The position numbers were made by a program, and so were the translations under genes. The notes beneath the pieces were generated by a model. That model did not search any database. It was given only the letters and a program-made list of their open reading frames with translations, and was not told the DNA's origin. A stretch of 64,000 nucleotides of DNA from Mycobacterium sp. NBC_00419 (GTDB lineage: Bacteria; Actinomycetota; Actinomycetes; Mycobacteriales; Mycobacteriaceae): assembly GCF_036023875.1 (NCBI RefSeq), contig NZ_CP107931.1, forward strand, positions 1,054,001 through 1,118,000. The letters are read 5' to 3'. Of this stretch, positions 62,739-64,000 are shown one piece after another (position 1 is the first letter of the stretch; every line of letters starts with the position of its first letter).

Positions 62739-64000
62739 GAATTACCTCCAATGGAATGGGTTGAATCCTGTTGCTGGTCAGTGGAACTGTTCTGGTCGCC
62801 GGCGAGGTGCCTGGCCGCGATGTAACCGAATGTCATGGCCGGCCCGATGGTGGCGCCGGCACCGGCATAGCTGCGGCCCATGACTGCGGCCGAGGTATTG
62901 CCGACCGCGTAGAGGCCCTCGATCACGGTGTCGTCGGATCGCAGCACACGGGCGTGCTCGTCGGTGCGCAGACCTCCCGAGGTGCCCAGGTCGCCGAGGA
63001 TGATCTGGAAGGCCAGATACGGCGGCGTGGTCAGTGGGTACAGGTTCGGGTTGGGTAACGTCGGGTCGCCGTAGTAGTTGTCGTAGGCGCTGTCGCCGCG
63101 GTTGAAGTCATCGTCGTGGCCGGTGCGGGCCAGCTCGTTGAAACGCTCTGCTGTGCGCCGTAATTCACCGGGTGGCACACCGATCTGGGACGCGAGTTCA
63201 TCAAGGGTTGCCGCCGATCGCACGACCCCGGAGTCCAGCCATGCCTGCGGTACCGTGCGCCCGGTGGGCACGGGCGCACCGGGGACTTTGGGTAGCGGCA
63301 GGTGACCGGCGACGACGTAGCGACGGAACGACCGGGTGTCAGTGATCAGCCAGCACGGGATGTGGCGGACCCCGCTGCGCTGGCCGGCGATCATGGCGTG
63401 CGCGAAGTCCATGTAGGGGGCGGCCTCGTTGATGAACCTCTTTCCGGCGCCGTTGACGACGAACTGCGAGGGCATCATCCGTTCGTTGAGCATGAACTGC
63501 AGGCGGCCGTCGGGCCAGCAGATGGCCGGAAACCACCAGGCTTCGTCGAGCAGATCGGTGGAGGCACCGACCTTCTCCGCCGCGCGGATACCGTCGCCTG
63601 AGGCTGCGGGGTTGCCGAAGCTCCAGTCGTCGGTGAGTTCGGGCAGATGCTCGCGCCGCCAGGCCATGTCGTGGTCAAAGCCGCCCGCCGCGAGGATGAC
63701 TCCGCGGCGTGCCCCGATCCGCTGCGCGGTGCCGTCCCGTTCGACGACCGCGCCCACGACCGCGCCGTCGACGTCGGTGATCAGTTCGGTCATCGGCGCG
63801 TCCAGCCACAGCGGGATGTCCTGTTCGGTCATCGCCAGCCGCAGCCGCGCGGACAGCGACTGCCCGATGGCGGCGATCCGGTCGCCGAACGCGTGCGCAC
63901 GGAACTTGCGCCACAGCAGCTTGAGCAGGACGACCTTGCCGCGCCAGTTCTGGCGTACCTGGTAGAACAGCCGCAGATCCTTGGGGCCCAGCCAGATTCC
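62735..64000 (-). CDS. FAD-binding dehydrogenase, 3-oxosteroid-1-dehydrogenase-like (5' end outside window)
   Basis: 421 C-terminal codons; the frame is open to the right edge, entering as GIWLGPKDLRLFYQ. Flavoprotein of the KstD/fumarate reductase group: RRGVILAAGGFDHDMAWRREHLPE, FVVNGAGKRFINEAAPYMDF, and the C-terminal FAD segment GLYAVGNTSAAVMGRSYAGAGATIGPAMTFGYIAARHL. KstD-type enzymes introduce a 1,2 double bond in a 3-keto ring. The N-terminal FAD-binding Rossmann motif must lie beyond 64000. First visible gene of the LLM/SDR/cyclase/hydrolase operon. Confidence 0.92.
   Translation of the reverse strand, partial: GIWLGPKDLRLFYQVRQNWRGKVVLLKLLWRKFRAHAFGDRIAAIGQSLSARLRLAMTEQDIPLWLDAPMTELITDVDGAVVGAVVERDGTAQRIGARRGVILAAGGFDHDMAWRREHLPELTDDWSFGNPAASGDGIRAAEKVGASTDLLDEAWWFPAICWPDGRLQFMLNERMMPSQFVVNGAGKRFINEAAPYMDFAHAMIAGQRSGVRHIPCWLITDTRSFRRYVVAGHLPLPKVPGAPVPTGRTVPQAWLDSGVVRSAATLDELASQIGVPPGELRRTAERFNELARTGHDDDFNRGDSAYDNYYGDPTLPNPNLYPLTTPPYLAFQIILGDLGTSGGLRTDEHARVLRSDDTVIEGLYAVGNTSAAVMGRSYAGAGATIGPAMTFGYIAARHLAGDQNSSTDQQQDSTHSIGGNS

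Overview
The window is high-GC actinobacterial DNA, almost certainly from a (probably fast-growing) Mycobacterium/Mycolicibacterium. The pointers are a type I fas gene next to an Rv2525c-type Tat protein, a DosR/DevR dormancy regulon with clear counterparts of M. tuberculosis Rv2004c, Rv2005c, otsB1, Rv2029c, Rv2030c, Rv3134c-devR-devS, acg, Rv1733c and tgs1, Mce-associated membrane proteins, several FadD and WS/DGAT enzymes, and a mycofactocin-type SDR. No rRNA, tRNA, insertion sequence, prophage or CRISPR array is visible. The named orthologies rest on remembered family sequences, not on a database search.

Layout. 1-4958: 5' two thirds or so of fas (minus strand, runs off the left edge). 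4959-5476: long fas leader with inverted repeats. 5477-6199: Rv2525c-like protein. 6352-10232: spermidine/putrescine-type ABC transporter (ATPase, lipoprotein, two permeases). 10236-12805: MerR regulator, MFS transporter, ChaB/Rho_N protein. 12978-16834: a secreted beta-repeat protein translationally coupled to a Baeyer-Villiger-type monooxygenase, divergent from an AraC regulator (a VirS/mymA-like arrangement).

16877-36601: DosR-type dormancy block. It holds tgs1, PEP synthase, an AAA/APH-like kinase, two Acg-type nitroreductases, a PRTase-erythromycin esterase fusion, PfkB, a UspA-devR-devS operon, a second UspA protein, the three-domain OtsB1/GH65 enzyme and an Rv1733c-like membrane protein. 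I read near-consensus DosR boxes before six of its transcription units. Together these make a hypoxia/NO programme: sensing (DevS/DevR), carbon storage (Tgs1, trehalose enzymes), central carbon bypass (PfkB, PpsA) and stress proteins (Usp, nitroreductases). hspX is absent from this window.

36604-64000: lipid/xenobiotic catabolism. One minus-strand operon (41150 to 36604) encodes two orphan Mce-associated proteins, an acyl-CoA synthetase, two proteins of unknown function, a Bfd-type ferredoxin and a SnoaL-like protein. A second carries amidohydrolase and FadD. A roughly 10 kb minus-strand operon (55064 to 45138) carries SDR, TetR, ferredoxin, P450, amidohydrolase, two M24 proteins, a crotonase and a double CoA-transferase. 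Divergent from it are a second P450 and a mycofactocin-type SDR, then a WS/DGAT gene preceded by tandem DosR-like boxes. A last minus-strand operon (64000 to 58784) carries a KstD-like flavoprotein, an LLM monooxygenase, an SDR, a cyclase and an alpha/beta hydrolase. Two shared operator families (GAGAAT-N3-ATTCTC at three promoters; TTAAGTCA..CGCTTGA at two) link these operons, so I read the right half as one coordinately controlled catabolic system for an unidentified, probably hydrophobic, cyclic substrate.
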